From Ectobius pallidus (taxonomy: Eukaryota; Arthropoda; Insecta; Blattodea; Ectobiidae), in NCBI GenBank assembly GCA_964059195.1, contig CAXKWD010000003.1:21868606-21932605 (forward strand): a stretch of DNA of 64,000 nucleotides, given 5' to 3'. The notes beneath the pieces are model-generated. The model did no database searches and was not told the origin of the DNA. It saw only the letters and a list, made by a program, of their open reading frames with translations. Positions 38,059 to 48,114 of the stretch are shown here, piece by piece (the first letter of the stretch is position 1; each line of letters opens with the position of its first letter). Made by a program: the position numbers and the translations under genes.

Positions 38059-38577
38059 TAAAAAATGTTTTTTCCACCACAATACTAGAACTATTTGTGA
38101 TTTTTTAACAACATTGGAAGAACTTTACCAAGAAGAGGACAGCATATTACAATATGGACATTATTTTAAACCTAAAATAATTTTAATTGGTAAATTTTAA
38201 TATAATTCTCAACCAAAATTCTAGATTTTTATTCTGGATTAATATATTACATTTTACATATATTTGGTGCCTTGCCAAATAGCAATAAACAAGTCTCTTT
38301 CATCATATAAGGCACTATTAATACTTTTACCAGTGACTCAGTGGTTATTTTTAACTTCTGGTGAACGCAACACATTACGTCAATATATCTTTGTCTTCCA
38401 AACAAATTATTTTCATATATTAAAGTACTCCGATTTCACATATGTATAAATAAACCACATTTCATGTTTATTAATAAATGTAATAACTGATATATGTAAA
38501 TCATTTTTCGTATTCAGCATTACACCCTGCCTAGTCCTACAAAAAATACTAGTACTGTGGTGGAAAAAACATTTTTT
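38059..38577. repeat. Inverted repeat pair bounding a ~0.5-kb segment
   Basis: AAAAAATGTTTTTTCCACCA at about 38059-38080, extending through an ACTAG, is the inverse complement of the sequence at about 38538-38577 (CTAGTACTGTGGTGGAAAAAA). Probably a non-autonomous DNA element; target duplication not identified. A 61-codon frame inside (38264-38449) is not convincing. Confidence 0.5.
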
Positions 38578-38590
38578 AGATTATTCATAC

Positions 38591-38740
38591 CTGTACTAGT
38601 TGGAAAATTATTCACTTGATAATGAAGGTCATCAATGAACATGCTGACATGCTCTTTCATGGAAATGAGTAGGGATGGTAGATTTTCTGAGTTACAGTAC
38701 TTTTCAAATGAGAAGCCATTTCCTTCACCGCCAATCACGT
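38591..38740 (-). other. Possible 5' exon with splice donor
   Basis: On the minus strand the frame containing MKEHVSMFIDDLHYQV is open and ends at ACTAGTACAG followed by GTATGAATAA (38590-38581), a good 5' splice site. Upstream (about 38740-38830) the sequence turns GC-rich with an inverted CCAAT box (GATTGGATCGCG near 38800), as expected of a promoter. No partner exon was found and an inverted repeat begins 14 bp beyond the donor, so this is speculative. Confidence 0.22.
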
Positions 38741-38869
38741 GTACGAGCTAACGGAGCGACGCTAGCAATAAGAGTCTTCCCTCCGTCTCACCGTCTCTGA
38801 TTGGATCGCGTATCTAAGCAGGAGAAGGACAAAACGGCTTGTCATCTGCAAAACACTGTAGGGAGGTCT

Positions 38870-39035
38870 GGAATGGGGTGCACTCAGCCTGGTGATTCAA
38901 ATTGAGGAGCTATACCATTAATGGCCATGGGTGTTTGCATGCTGACCACATGCCCCCCAATCCTGCCATCTACCTGTGGTAGATGATGCAGCGGTCGGTG
39001 GTAGGCCAGGTCCCTTCAGGGATGTAGCGCCACAT
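38870..39035 (-). mobile_element. Truncated SINE (same family as 60126-60440)
   Basis: Shares GGGAGGTCTGG, GGTGCACTCAGCCT, CATGCTGACCACATGCCCCC and GATGTAGCGCCAC blocks with the full-length tRNA-derived SINE at 60126-60440, but lacks the tRNA-like head. The homologous strand is plus in both, and the orientation given by the usual head-to-tail order would be plus; strand here is uncertain. Confidence 0.7.
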
Positions 39036-39643
39036 AGTTAAAAAGTAAAGAATTTGCATTTTAAAAATGAAATTCAGCATTTTATAGCAAATTTAACAGT
39101 AAAATTTAGCATTCTGTAGTGATCTGGGATGGAACAATTTTGTTAATGGAAAATTAGGTTTTACAAATTCAGTGCTTTATCAAGTGCATTTTATTGATTT
39201 TCCAGTTACAATATTTTCAAGCATATAAGTAGGCATAAAGCGACATAAACTTGTAGTGAAATTGTGAACACTAAAATAAACATCAAAATATGTGCACTGC
39301 AAACATGTATTTGCCAATATGCATTTAAAATCAGTATTCAGCAATCAAACTGAAAATTTTAAATTGAAGAAATTTCATTAACCTGTTTCAGCTATCTATG
39401 ATAGTTAAATTGTATTTCCTGAAAAAAAAAGTTCAACATCCATGCTACTGATAGGTGACGAGATTACCTGAATAACTACATTGGAAGAAGAGTGGAAATT
39501 TTAATTGCTTTGCTAACAAAATTTGAAGGCAGTCAACAGGTTACAAGATAATAATTATATAAGAGTTGAATTTTGCACAAAAACTTCACTTTTGGTATAG
39601 TTTTTGTGTAAATTCAACTATTATATTTAATTATTGCATTATA
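39036..39643. other. No recognisable feature
   Basis: AT-rich stretch between the SINE fragment and the foldback element; no gene or repeat boundary identified. Confidence 0.5.
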
Positions 39644-40389
39644 CAAGGTGCGGCAGAGGAAACGGATGTTTTTCAAATAACCGTAACTCAGAAGATTTTC
39701 AAGTTAAACACAATTTAATTACACAGAAATGAAGCTTGTATAATGCAGTTTCTGTTGACTATTCCAGAATTACCTCATAAAAATAACGTCCGTCAAGTGA
39801 CGGAAGAAGGAAATTATGTAACATGCAGTCTCATTATTGGCAGAGGAAACAACGTGTTTTTTTTTCAAACAGTTTCAGAAGCCATGGCGCCATGGACCTT
39901 GGAGCATCGAGTTATTGTCTTTGAAACTTATATCGAAACAAAGTCTATAATTGCAGTTCAGCACCGTTTTCGTATACATTTTAACGTGGAGCTTCAACCC
40001 ATCTCAATATTGTGTTACAACGAGGGATGATTCCACGGTGCTCCACATTAAAATGTATACGAAAACGGCGCTGAACTGCAATTATAGACTTTGTTTCGAT
40101 ATAAGTTTCAAAGGCAAAATCTCGATGCTCCAAGATCCATGGCTTCTGAAACTGCATCAATCATGCTGTTTGAAAAACATGCGTTTCGTCTGCCTATAAT
40201 GAGATTGCATGTTAGATAATTTCATTGTTGCATCACTTGACGGCATTTATTTTTCGGAGGTAATTCTGAAATAGTCAAGAGAAACTGTATTATACAAGCT
40301 TCATTTCTGTGTAATTAAATTTTGTTTAACTTGAAAATCTTCTGAGTTATGGTTATTTGAAAAACATCCGTTTCCTCTGCCGCACCTTG
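39644..40389. mobile_element. Foldback element made of two 5' ends of a DUF4817-type transposon
   Basis: The ends CAAGGTGCGGCAGAGGAAAC and GTTTCCTCTGCCGCACCTTG are perfect inverse complements with TA on each side. The complementarity extends over almost the whole 746 bp, leaving only some 45 nt in the middle. The left arm reads MAPWTLEHRVIVFETYIETK then IIAVQHRFRIHFNV (39883-39995), the N-terminal helix-turn-helix of DUF4817 transposases; the right arm carries the same segment on the opposite strand, with frame errors. No catalytic domain is present. Confidence 0.87.
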
Positions 40390-40449
40390 TATAACCACAC
40401 TATGTTAACTTCCAATACAATTTAATATGGTTACAAGATGTTTGTGAAA

Positions 40450-40620
40450 TTAACCATAACCCCAGAAGAAACCGTCTGGGTCTTTACGATTAAAATATGT
40501 AATTCTTCTCTTCGTATCGAACGCTTTCTTAGGATTCATGGTACTCATCTGACCAGCCACTGCTGAATTAAAGAGCTCATTGACAGCTCCGAAAAATTTA
40601 TCTATTTCATTTCCTTTCAT
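40450..40620 (-). CDS. Candidate small host protein, 56 residues (unidentified)
   Basis: Minus-strand ATG at 40620-40618, stop TAA at 40452-40450. The protein starts MKGNEIDKFFGAVNEL and ends NRKDPDGFFWGYG: a charged amphipathic N-terminal half, a basic middle (NPKKAFDTKRR) and an aromatic C-terminus; no signal peptide or membrane segment. Composition and codon use look protein-like, unlike the AT-rich noise around it. Four bases upstream of the ATG is a plausible 3' splice site (TTTATGTCAG, 40634-40625), and a matching upstream exon is present at 40888-40945. If so the ORF begins in the second or later exon, with an upstream 5' UTR exon. 3' UTR is short before the foldback element, with an ATTAAA at about 40420. 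I do not recognise the family; it could also be the terminal exon of a longer protein. Confidence 0.5.
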   Translation of the reverse strand: MKGNEIDKFFGAVNELFNSAVAGQMSTMNPKKAFDTKRRITYFNRKDPDGFFWGYG

Positions 40621-40887
40621 ATTACTGACATAAATGACCCTTACAATGTGATTTCACATTTTTTTTGCAGAAATTCGTACATTTTACATGTTATCACGGA
40701 TTTGAAAAACACAATAATAGACTTCATATGTTTCAAGACAAAAATATTACTTATTTTTACACCTTTTGGGGATATTTAGCATTTATCCTGAGTGCAAAAA
40801 TTTATCATCCCTAGAAATAAGTCAGCTGTCACTTCTGAGTAACGCATACAAAACTTATGGATCATGCAGTATACAAGAACTGAATAC

Positions 40888-40945
40888 CTGACACATTACA
40901 ACTTCAATGAGAGAGATTAAACAAGAAGCCCAGCCACCTTGTTAC
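40888..40945 (-). other. Candidate 5' UTR exon of the small gene
   Basis: On the minus strand TTATTTTGTTTCAG precedes GTAACAAGGTGGCTGGGC..., and the segment ends GTAATGTGTCAG followed by GTATTC at 40887-40882. That is a 58-nt stretch with a strong acceptor and a good donor. Joined to 40624 it would give a leader with a two-codon uORF (ATG TGT CAG TAA) just before the main ATG. Confidence 0.4.
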
Positions 40946-41184
40946 CTGAAACAAAATAAGGAGTACGACTAATTAGTAATTTTTTGTTGTTAATGGTGAA
41001 CAGTTGCAACAAAAATATTACCGTATACAGACTGTCATCAGATGGCCCCTCACTCAATTGTCTTCACAGAGTAATCCGTATCTTGACTTTGTATTTTTGC
41101 AAGCTTAGGTGATCATCACTTGACAGCTGAACATGAACACTAAAAAATAGTTCTCAACTCAGACTTCAAACATATACACTAATT

Positions 41185-41440
41185 CCAGGGTGCACGGGCA
41201 AAGAGAGTTAAGTCCACTTTCTTCTTACTGAGAATTAGAGTGACTTAACACACTATACCAGCCCAACATAGCTTTAGAGATGGATAAACCCATGAGGCAC
41301 ACATCCATAACCACCGTACAATTTTGAATATGACTTACTGGACTTAACACAAATGTAGAGAATATTTTTATCTATAACTCCATGGACAAATCCCAATTTT
41401 TTAGGACGGTGGACTTAACTCTCTTTGCCCGCGCACCCGC
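41185..41440. mobile_element. MITE with 30-bp inverted ends
   Basis: GGGTGCACGGGCAAAGAGAG at the left and CTCTCTTTGCCCGCGCACCC at the right, continuing into TTAAGTCCAC/GTGGACTTAA. About 256 bp, flanked by AATT on both sides. No coding sequence. Confidence 0.75.
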
Positions 41441-41842
41441 AATTTAGTTCTACTTCAACAAAGGAACTTGATAATCTGATTTTCAGTTTACTTTCTCCAC
41501 TATTAATACTAGAAGGACGGTATTGGTCATTTTGACCGGTGCACGAACTTTCTGTAAGAAAATGTAAGGGATTTAATTTATCTCACCTATATTCCATTAC
41601 TTTTAATGAATTTTAGTGATCAACGATCCATGAAACAACTGACTTTATTGTACACAAAATTAAAAATACTTATATATATATATCTTAAAGGACAATGAGC
41701 AGTCATTTTGACCAGTACAAGCAAGCACGAGTTTTATGCTTGCAATCATGCATCAACATGTTTATTTGCTGTTTTATTTCTGGTCACTCTTTTGCTTGAG
41801 AAAGATAGTATGTAACTTAAAGCTCGAGTGTAATAATGAATA

Positions 41843-42092
41843 CTATCGGCCAAGCACGAGTAAATCTCTGTTAGCGGAGTGCGGTGAGAGGGGTTGGTTC
41901 ACAAGCAGGTGGATACTAGCGTTCTGATTGGGCAGAGAAAAGACAAGCCTCTCTGTTGTAAACATTAGCCTCCAGTGTGCAGTGTGTTCCAAGCTGCAAA
42001 GTGACAGTGCTTTCTTAGTGAATAGTAGAATGGCATGACGTCACGTACCGCTCCTCGTGCTGCTCGGAGTTTTTCTCATGCTTGGCCGATAG
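41843..42092. mobile_element. Short MITE with TA target duplication
   Basis: CTATCGGCCAAGCACGAG and CTCATGCTTGGCCGATAG are inverse complements with one mismatch, flanked by TA (41841-41842, 42093-42094). 250 bp, non-coding. Confidence 0.8.
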
Positions 42093-42570
42093 TACTTACT
42101 GATACCTACAGTTAAAACACATAGAGTGAATACGTTAAATAATAAATTAGTTGAATGAAAATAGTACGTTATGCAATAAGCCTATAATGGCATAACAATT
42201 AAGATATAAGTATGTTTATGAAACTACCATGAAATTACCATTACAGACTTAAGTTGCATATAACTGTTTTTGTTTAACCATAAATTACCCTAAATATTTA
42301 AATTTTGAGATTTTAGATTAACGCAAATGAACTGGCTACGCTTCAGCATGCTGACCTTTGCATAGTTTTCTATAAGAGATGGCAGCATACATCGTCCGTC
42401 ACATCAAAGCTTCCTTTTGTTGTTTTCTTCAAATGAACAGAATTTTACAGCATGTTCATTTTAGTACGATATTAAAATTAACATGAACAGAATTGATTTT
42501 ATTTTAAATACAGGCTACTTATTATGCATATTTCAGCTGCTACCCTGAAAGTCTCAAGATCGTTCTGTGT
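42093..42570. other. No recognisable feature
   Basis: AT-rich filler between two MITEs; no gene or structured repeat found. Confidence 0.5.
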
Positions 42571-42578
42571 TCGATAAT

Positions 42579-43821
42579 CAGTGATGGGAAAAGTACAAAA
42601 AAGAAAGTAATTGGGCTGAATTACAATTACCTGAGAGACATTTTACTTAATTACAATTACAAATTACTTTTTACTTCCTCTGCCCGTACCATAGGTACTA
42701 TAGGTAGAGGAAGTATTGTTTTCGACCCTAAAATTCGAAGTTGAGTTTTTAGCATATATACCGGTACACGTTTCAAGGCCCCCTGAATCCAAAAATACTA
42801 TTTTTGGAAACATGTCTGTGTGTGTGTCTGTGTGGAAGTACCTTCTGAAGATGTGATTCGAAGATTGGCGACAAATTTTTCTTATTTTTAAGGGGACTTT
42901 ACATGAAGAAATTTTCGTTTTTCGCGATTTTCTCGAAAACGGCTCTAACGATTTTCTTTAAAATTTGCATATGTGTTCCTTTTACTGAGAGCTAAAACTT
43001 TTATTTGAAACTTTTTTTCGAAAAAATTCTCTGAGGGTAGTTACAAGCCACCCACTGTTCACCCACTGTTTGTAGAAATTTTGTCTTGCGTGAGGAACAA
43101 CTGAATACTATATAAGAATGTGAAGTGAGAAAGATGTATTGTTGGCCAGGTATAGAGTAAAGAAGTATCTGAGGGAAATATTCGATATATTTCGGAAATT
43201 ATTCTTTACGACGGAAAGTTCAATAAATGTCTGCAGTCACTTTTTTTTAAAGTTTGTTATATAGCCTGCGCTTTTAGTCGCATCATTGAAAGAAGAGGTA
43301 TTTATAGGATAATTAGCGTAAAATTGTGTCTTGCGATTCTGTAAAAGGATATAAGAATACTGCTAACATTTTTTTGGGCAGAGGAAGTTATGTGACTTTC
43401 ACATCAGATTTTTCAAAAAGTAGTCAGTAAAATTACAATTACATTTACAATTACTTTACAAAATGGCAGTAGGTAAAAATTCCTTGTTTTTGGTTTGTTT
43501 TGGGCACAAGCCCGAATTATTAATGAAGAAACAAAAAAACACATCAATGAGAATATTTTCGGAAACATTGTGAATAACTTTTTGTTAATATTAACTCTAA
43601 TTTAGATATTAGTTGCAAAAACAGTAGTGATGACGATATAGCAAGCGAGAATGATACTAATGCTAACGACTATTAAATTGTAACAATTACAATTTTATTT
43701 CCAAATGTAAATTACAAGTAGAAATTACATTTAAAAAAAGTATTGATTACAAGTAAATGGAACCAAAAACGGAATTATTACTGTAATCCGATTACTTTTA
43801 CTCAATTACTTCCCACCACTG
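42579..43821. mobile_element. hAT-type non-autonomous element with perfect 8-bp target duplication
   Basis: Ends CAGTGATGGGAAAAGTA and ACTTCCCACCACTG, flanked by TCGATAAT at 42571-42578 and 43822-43829. The subterminal regions are full of AATTAC/GTAATT motifs. A second element is nested inside (42673-43424). No transposase. Confidence 0.9.
42673..43424. mobile_element. Nested element with ACTTCCTCTGCCC ends
   Basis: Inverted ends ACTTCCTCTGCCC (left) and GGGCAGAGGAAGT (right), the right side followed by GTGACTTTCACATCAGATTT. Part of it (from TGTTGGCCAGGT to the right end) recurs at 61512-62095. Superfamily not recognised. Contains a short (GT)n at about 42815-42830. Confidence 0.65.
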
Positions 43822-43842
43822 TCGATAATAATAATCAATACC

Positions 43843-44010
43843 ACACCAGTTTCAAACTGATAAACAGTGTTCAAATGAGTGTCAATATGATACTGTTACA
43901 TCACACATAATAATTGTATTATAGTATGCTTGAACAAAAACTGTTTTTTGTAATACACTAATACCATGTAATGTAACATATCATAATGATATTAATTTTG
44001 AAACTGGTGT
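43843..44010. mobile_element. Very short palindromic MITE
   Basis: ACACCAGTTTCAAA and TTTGAAACTGGTGT bound 168 bp; internal sequence partly complementary. Only 13 bp from the hAT target duplication. Confidence 0.55.
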
Positions 44011-45176
44011 GACACTGGTTGTATCAAAGATGGAAAGACCATGAAACCTTCAGAGCTGCAAATGAATATGCGTAATTAAACAACCTTGTTTGTAAAATAA
44101 AATAAATTCTGTTAGTCTTAATTTTAATATTGTAATATATTGAATTTATTTCCTGTGTTTTAATATGCGTTGTGTTACATTAAAGAAGTGCTGCAAGTCT
44201 TGCAGTCTGCCATTTATTGAAAAAGACTAGAACTACAACATCTGGTGGCGAGTCATCTGCTTAATCAATTAAGAGGTATTCTAAAAACCCAAAACACTTA
44301 ATTTTGGTCAAACAAAAACAGTCGTATGCAACTTGCCTCTAATGGTAATTGAGACACTCATATGAAAATTATGAAACTCGCTTTGCTTGTTTCATAAAAG
44401 CACACTCATGTTGGTGTAAACAGTAATAGTAATAGTAATAGTATATTTATTGTCTTTCAACATTACTGAAATGCAATAGACATTGTCAAAGAAATCTAAA
44501 ATAGAATTTCATGCTTTTGAATGGTTTAAAATTCTACCTTGTCCTTACTAAAATATTCTTTTAAACTATAAAATATACAGACACACCACACAAGACAACA
44601 CCAACATCCTAAACGAACAGTTACAATTCAAATCGCACGCGCTGTACGATACAGTTATCCAGAGATGTCTTCCCAACAACAACAACAACAACACCACAGA
44701 AGTCAGTTGCTGAAGATGGCCGCTCCATGCGGTTGAAAGCGCTCCAACAGGTAACAAAATACCGCAATTTAGTAGTGAGTACCAGTGAAAAAGCTCTACG
44801 CTATACATAAATCATATAAAAAGGATTTAAAATTAGCCAGTTATATAATTTTGTCTTGAATATATTAAATGGTAATAGCTTTGATTCATTATTTAGCTAA
44901 TTGTAGAGCTTTAGTCCTATAATACTATAACTGTTTGTACTCTTGTTCAATCTACATAAGGGAACTATTGCTAAAGATTGATTCTGTGAATTATACTTGT
45001 GGACATCACTACAAATTGTAACTGCAGTGGCTAAAAATATACAAGTTGATCACTGTCAGAATTTTTGTTTCTACAAAAAGAGGCTTACAATGTGAAATTT
45101 TGTGTGATTTAGTGATTATTCTTAAAGCTTTCTTTTGAAGTAAAAGGATGCTTTTTATATGACTACTATTTCCCCA

Positions 45177-46443
45177 CATTCCATGTTCCAATTTTGATGT
45201 CAAAGATTTTACTAAACATAATAAAAGAGAGGCTAAAAGGAAAAATTGAACAGAATTTAGATGAAGATCAATTTGGGTTTAGAACAGGGAGAGGAACTAG
45301 AGAAGCAATTTTAGCCCTTAGACTAATTCTAGATAGAAGAATTGAAGTAAACAGAAGAACCTTTGCCACCTTCATAGACCTCGAAAAAGCTTTTGATAAC
45401 GTAGACTGGGAATTACTATTCCAAACATTGAAAAAATTTGGAGTAGACTGGAGGGATAGAAGACTTATTCTAAACTTATACAAAACACAAACAACTGAAA
45501 TAAATATTAATGGGAGCAGACAAGAAGCCAGAATAAGAAGAGGAGTGAGACAAGGCTGCCCATTATCGCCACATCTGTTTAATATGTTCATTAAGGAAGC
45601 AATCAGAGAAATGAAAAGAAAAACAAAGGGTATTAAAATAAATGGAGTCAGTATTCATAGCATTCGATTTGCAGATGACATAGTTATTTTGGCTGATTCA
45701 GAAAAGGAAATGAATAAAATGCTTAAAGTTCTATCAGATGCATTGAAAAATTTTAAAATGAAGATCAATAAAAAGAAAACAAAAACCATGGTGATCGGAA
45801 GAACAAATGAAAATTTTAAAATCAACATACAGCTTGACGGTACAGCCCTAGACCAGGTCGAAAGTTTTTGTTACTTGGGTAGCATTATCAATAAGTTTAA
45901 CAAGTGTGACACAGAAATTAAGAGAAGAATAAACCTGGCTAAACAAGCATTTCAGAACAAAAGGAATCTTCTCACAAATAACCATTTAAACATGGAAGTA
46001 AGGAAAAAATTTGCCAAAACATTTGTAAGTTGTGTATTAACTTATGGATGTGAAACATGGACAATAGGAAAAGCAGAAGCCAAGAAACTAGAAGCAGCAG
46101 AAATGTGGATATGGAGAAGGCTAACAAAGACGAGTTGGGTGGATAGGAAAACAAATGAAGAAGTGCTTAATGAAGTGATGGAAGAGAGATCCCTTCTGAA
46201 TTCAATTAAGAGTAGAAGAGCAAAGTTAGTGGGTCATACATTTCGGCACAATGGTCTACTCATTAACATTTTTGAAGGGAAAATACTGGGAAAGAAATCA
46301 AGAGGACGTCCAAGAAATTCATTTATTAAAAACATGATAAAGAATATGGACGTGCTGTCATACGAAAATCTAAAGAGAACAGCGATGAAGAGGAAGACAT
46401 GGCTACTACAACAAGGCATTGCCTTTAGATCCTGATGATGATG
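45177..46443 (+). mobile_element. 5'-truncated RTE-type LINE, 12-bp target duplication
   Basis: Flanked by ACTATTTCCCCA at 45165-45176 and 46444-46455, and ends with the TGATGATGATG tail common in RTE elements. Most of its length is one open reverse transcriptase frame (next entry). Confidence 0.88.
45194..46435 (+). pseudogene. RTE-clade reverse transcriptase, C-terminal 413 codons, still open
   Basis: Starts within the fingers (MSKILLNIIKERLKGKIEQN), then DQFGFRTGRGTREAI, the palm A block ATFIDLEKAFDNVDW, RQGCPLSPHLFNMF, and the catalytic IRFADDIVILAD (FADD in place of YADD, usual for this clade). The thumb and C-terminal part carry TYGCETWTIG and NEEVLNEVMEERSLLNSIKSR, and the frame ends LLQQGIAFRS. 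No internal stop. The apurinic endonuclease and N-terminal half of ORF2 are lost by 5' truncation, so it is dead on arrival though apparently young. The frame's first codons are from the truncation junction, not a genuine start. Confidence 0.88.
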
Positions 46444-46678
46444 ACTATTTCCCCAGAGAAGTAAACCGTAACTAATTATGGATTGAAAAAATGAAAAATA
46501 GGTGACTCGTAGATACTCTAATGATATCATGGCCGATAAGCTTTTAATTAGAAGTATTATTTTAGACAATTTTGTGCACATTAATTTTCAATGTGCTATT
46601 ATGTGCTTGTTGCATAATGTACTATTGTATTGACGAAAATCACTACTGGTCTAAATGACCGGTGCAGTCTTTCTAGGT

Positions 46679-47041
46679 AGTCAGATGATGTCAGCCACTG
46701 CCTTCTATATTTCTAAATAAAGAAGGCAGTGTGTCAGCCATTCTAGCATTAGTCGAAAAGGTGTTTCTGTGCAGACTGTCTGACATTTAGCAAGCCACTA
46801 TGTGCTCTGATTACATAGGCCAATCAGCTCTATAAAACCCAACATTTGCTAATGTTGCTAGACATGGCACAGCATTTTACTCCCTTGGTTCTTTCAGGAA
46901 GAATTGATGCCCTTTTTACACCCTTAGAATGATTATCTTTTCTTTAACATCAATTCAGCTAAAACAATTACAGTACAGTATCGCCATCCAGTCAATTCAG
47001 ACTGGATTAAAAAAATGAAAAAAAAAAAAAAAAAAAAAGAT
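46679..47041. other. No gene; small hairpin and poly-A run
   Basis: A hairpin CTGCCTTC...GAAGGCAG at about 46697-46729 and an A-run at about 47019-47038. Nothing else recognised. Confidence 0.5.
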
Positions 47042-47490
47042 TTACATACTTTGACAAACAAAGTGATACATCATCTGCTGAGGTCCTGACCTTGAAGCGC
47101 CTAACAGATCCCACAGCAAAACAATGTCAGTTTTCTTTAAAGCAAAAGAATATAAGGGACTTTTTCCAGTGAGTCTAAAAACATTTTGCTTGTGGTAGGT
47201 CCAGGAACTCCTTTTCCCAGTCTTAGGTTTGATTACTGCTTTATCCTTCAAGTTATTAATTTGTTCTTTATTTTTATTTTCTGCCAGTATTATTCTCAAC
47301 TCTTGTCCTGACGTTTAGGGAAAAAATAAAAATAAAAAAAAAATTAGAATTAGTTACTGTTAAAGCTTTTATCTCTTTTGCTCTCAGGGAGTGAGCTTTG
47401 TTCAGTATTTCCTTTTGACATTTTAAAACTTTCAGGGACTGCTCTTGATAATCACAACTTTCTTCAACCATTCTAATGGCTATCCTGAAG
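47042..47490 (-). other. Possible two-exon gene fragment or pseudogene
   Basis: Minus strand, first segment about 47490-47364: TTTAAACTTCAG precedes an open frame reading IAIRMVEESCDYQEQSLKVL, then KAHSLRAKEIKALT, ending at GTAACT. After a T-rich ~50-nt intron-like spacer ending AAACGTCAG, a second open frame (QELRIILAENKNKEQIN, then SSWTYHKQNVFRLTGKSPLY) runs to a stop at 47042. The pieces look protein-like and are charged or helical. However, joining GT to AG leaves the frame off by one base, so it is either a decayed gene or a coincidence. Family not recognised. Confidence 0.3.
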
Positions 47491-47739
47491 TTTAAATTTT
47501 AAATCATTGCACAGAGTCAAGTGGCATGTTTGTTTACTTAGTCGCTATGTGCCAGGTGATAAGTAGCTTGGCAGGAAGAGGAAATTTTTATTTATATTAA
47601 ACAGAGAGTGGGTGCTTGATTCTCAACCTGCTCATAAGCAGTGGTTTGCTAGAAGGCACTTTTTTTTTTTTTTTTTAACTATACCACTTAATAGATGTGA
47701 GAGAGGAGAAACGTCTAAAAACATTTGAAACCTGATGTT

Positions 47740-48060
47740 ACAGAATAATGTTGAAGATCGGCTGGAGAGAAATGGCAACAAATGAATTAGTTTTCAATAC
47801 AGTAAGAGAGAAAAATTGCTTCCTGAAACATACAAAAAAGGCACAGCTGATAGGCCATATAACCCGGAATGATGATCTATTGAAGAAAATAATTGAAGGA
47901 GTCTTAAAAGACCCGGACTGGAATACATGAAACAAATATTTCAGGACACAAGTTGTACTTACATACTGTGAGCTAAAGCGTGATGGAGAGGTGACAAGAA
48001 TAGAGAGCCTTTTGTGGCTGTTGAAGAGACTCATTCGATCCTACTTTCAGATCTTAGAAC
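47740..48060 (+). pseudogene. Relic of an RTE-type LINE C-terminus
   Basis: MLKIGWREMATNELVFNTVR, then KAQLIGHITRNDDLLKKIIE and GVLKDPDW correspond to the thumb and C-terminal segment seen intact at 46060-46330 in the RTE copy. The frame is then broken by a stop at 47928. Confidence 0.65.
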
Positions 48061-48114
48061 TACAAACATATTAACATAACACCGCAGTGGAGCGCAGTGT
48101 GAGACAGTGATCAC

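Larger units (their letters stand above)
44415..46600 (-). pseudogene. Jockey-type LINE, C-terminal part, split by an RTE insertion
   Basis: Minus strand, 5' part at about 46581-46456: SIISYGLLLWGNS, the conserved 'YGxxxWGNS' region after the RT palm. The 3' part at 45165-44820: WGNSSHIKSILLLQKKALRI, SHCKPLFVETKILTV, then further broken C-terminal motifs. The 3' UTR ends with GACAATAAATATAC and an ACT/ATT simple repeat near 44415-44437. The two halves meet at the duplicated target site of the RTE element. Stops and frameshifts make it inactive. Confidence 0.78.
41508..46678. mobile_element. Possible piggyBac-like shell, heavily invaded
   Basis: Left end CTAGAAGGACGGTATTGGTC with TTAA at 41503-41506; right end, read inverted, CTACCTAGAAAGACTGCACC then GGTCATTTAGACC. 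Both carry the GGTCATTTTGACC-like palindrome just inside the end, and CCTAGAAAGA resembles piggyBac termini. No TTAA on the right and no transposase seen; the interior is other elements. The pairing of the two ends is an inference. Confidence 0.4.

Noticed and set aside
44566..44808. 80-codon minus-strand frame with a leucine run
   Set aside because: The run comes from a CAA microsatellite; lies in the LINE 3' region.
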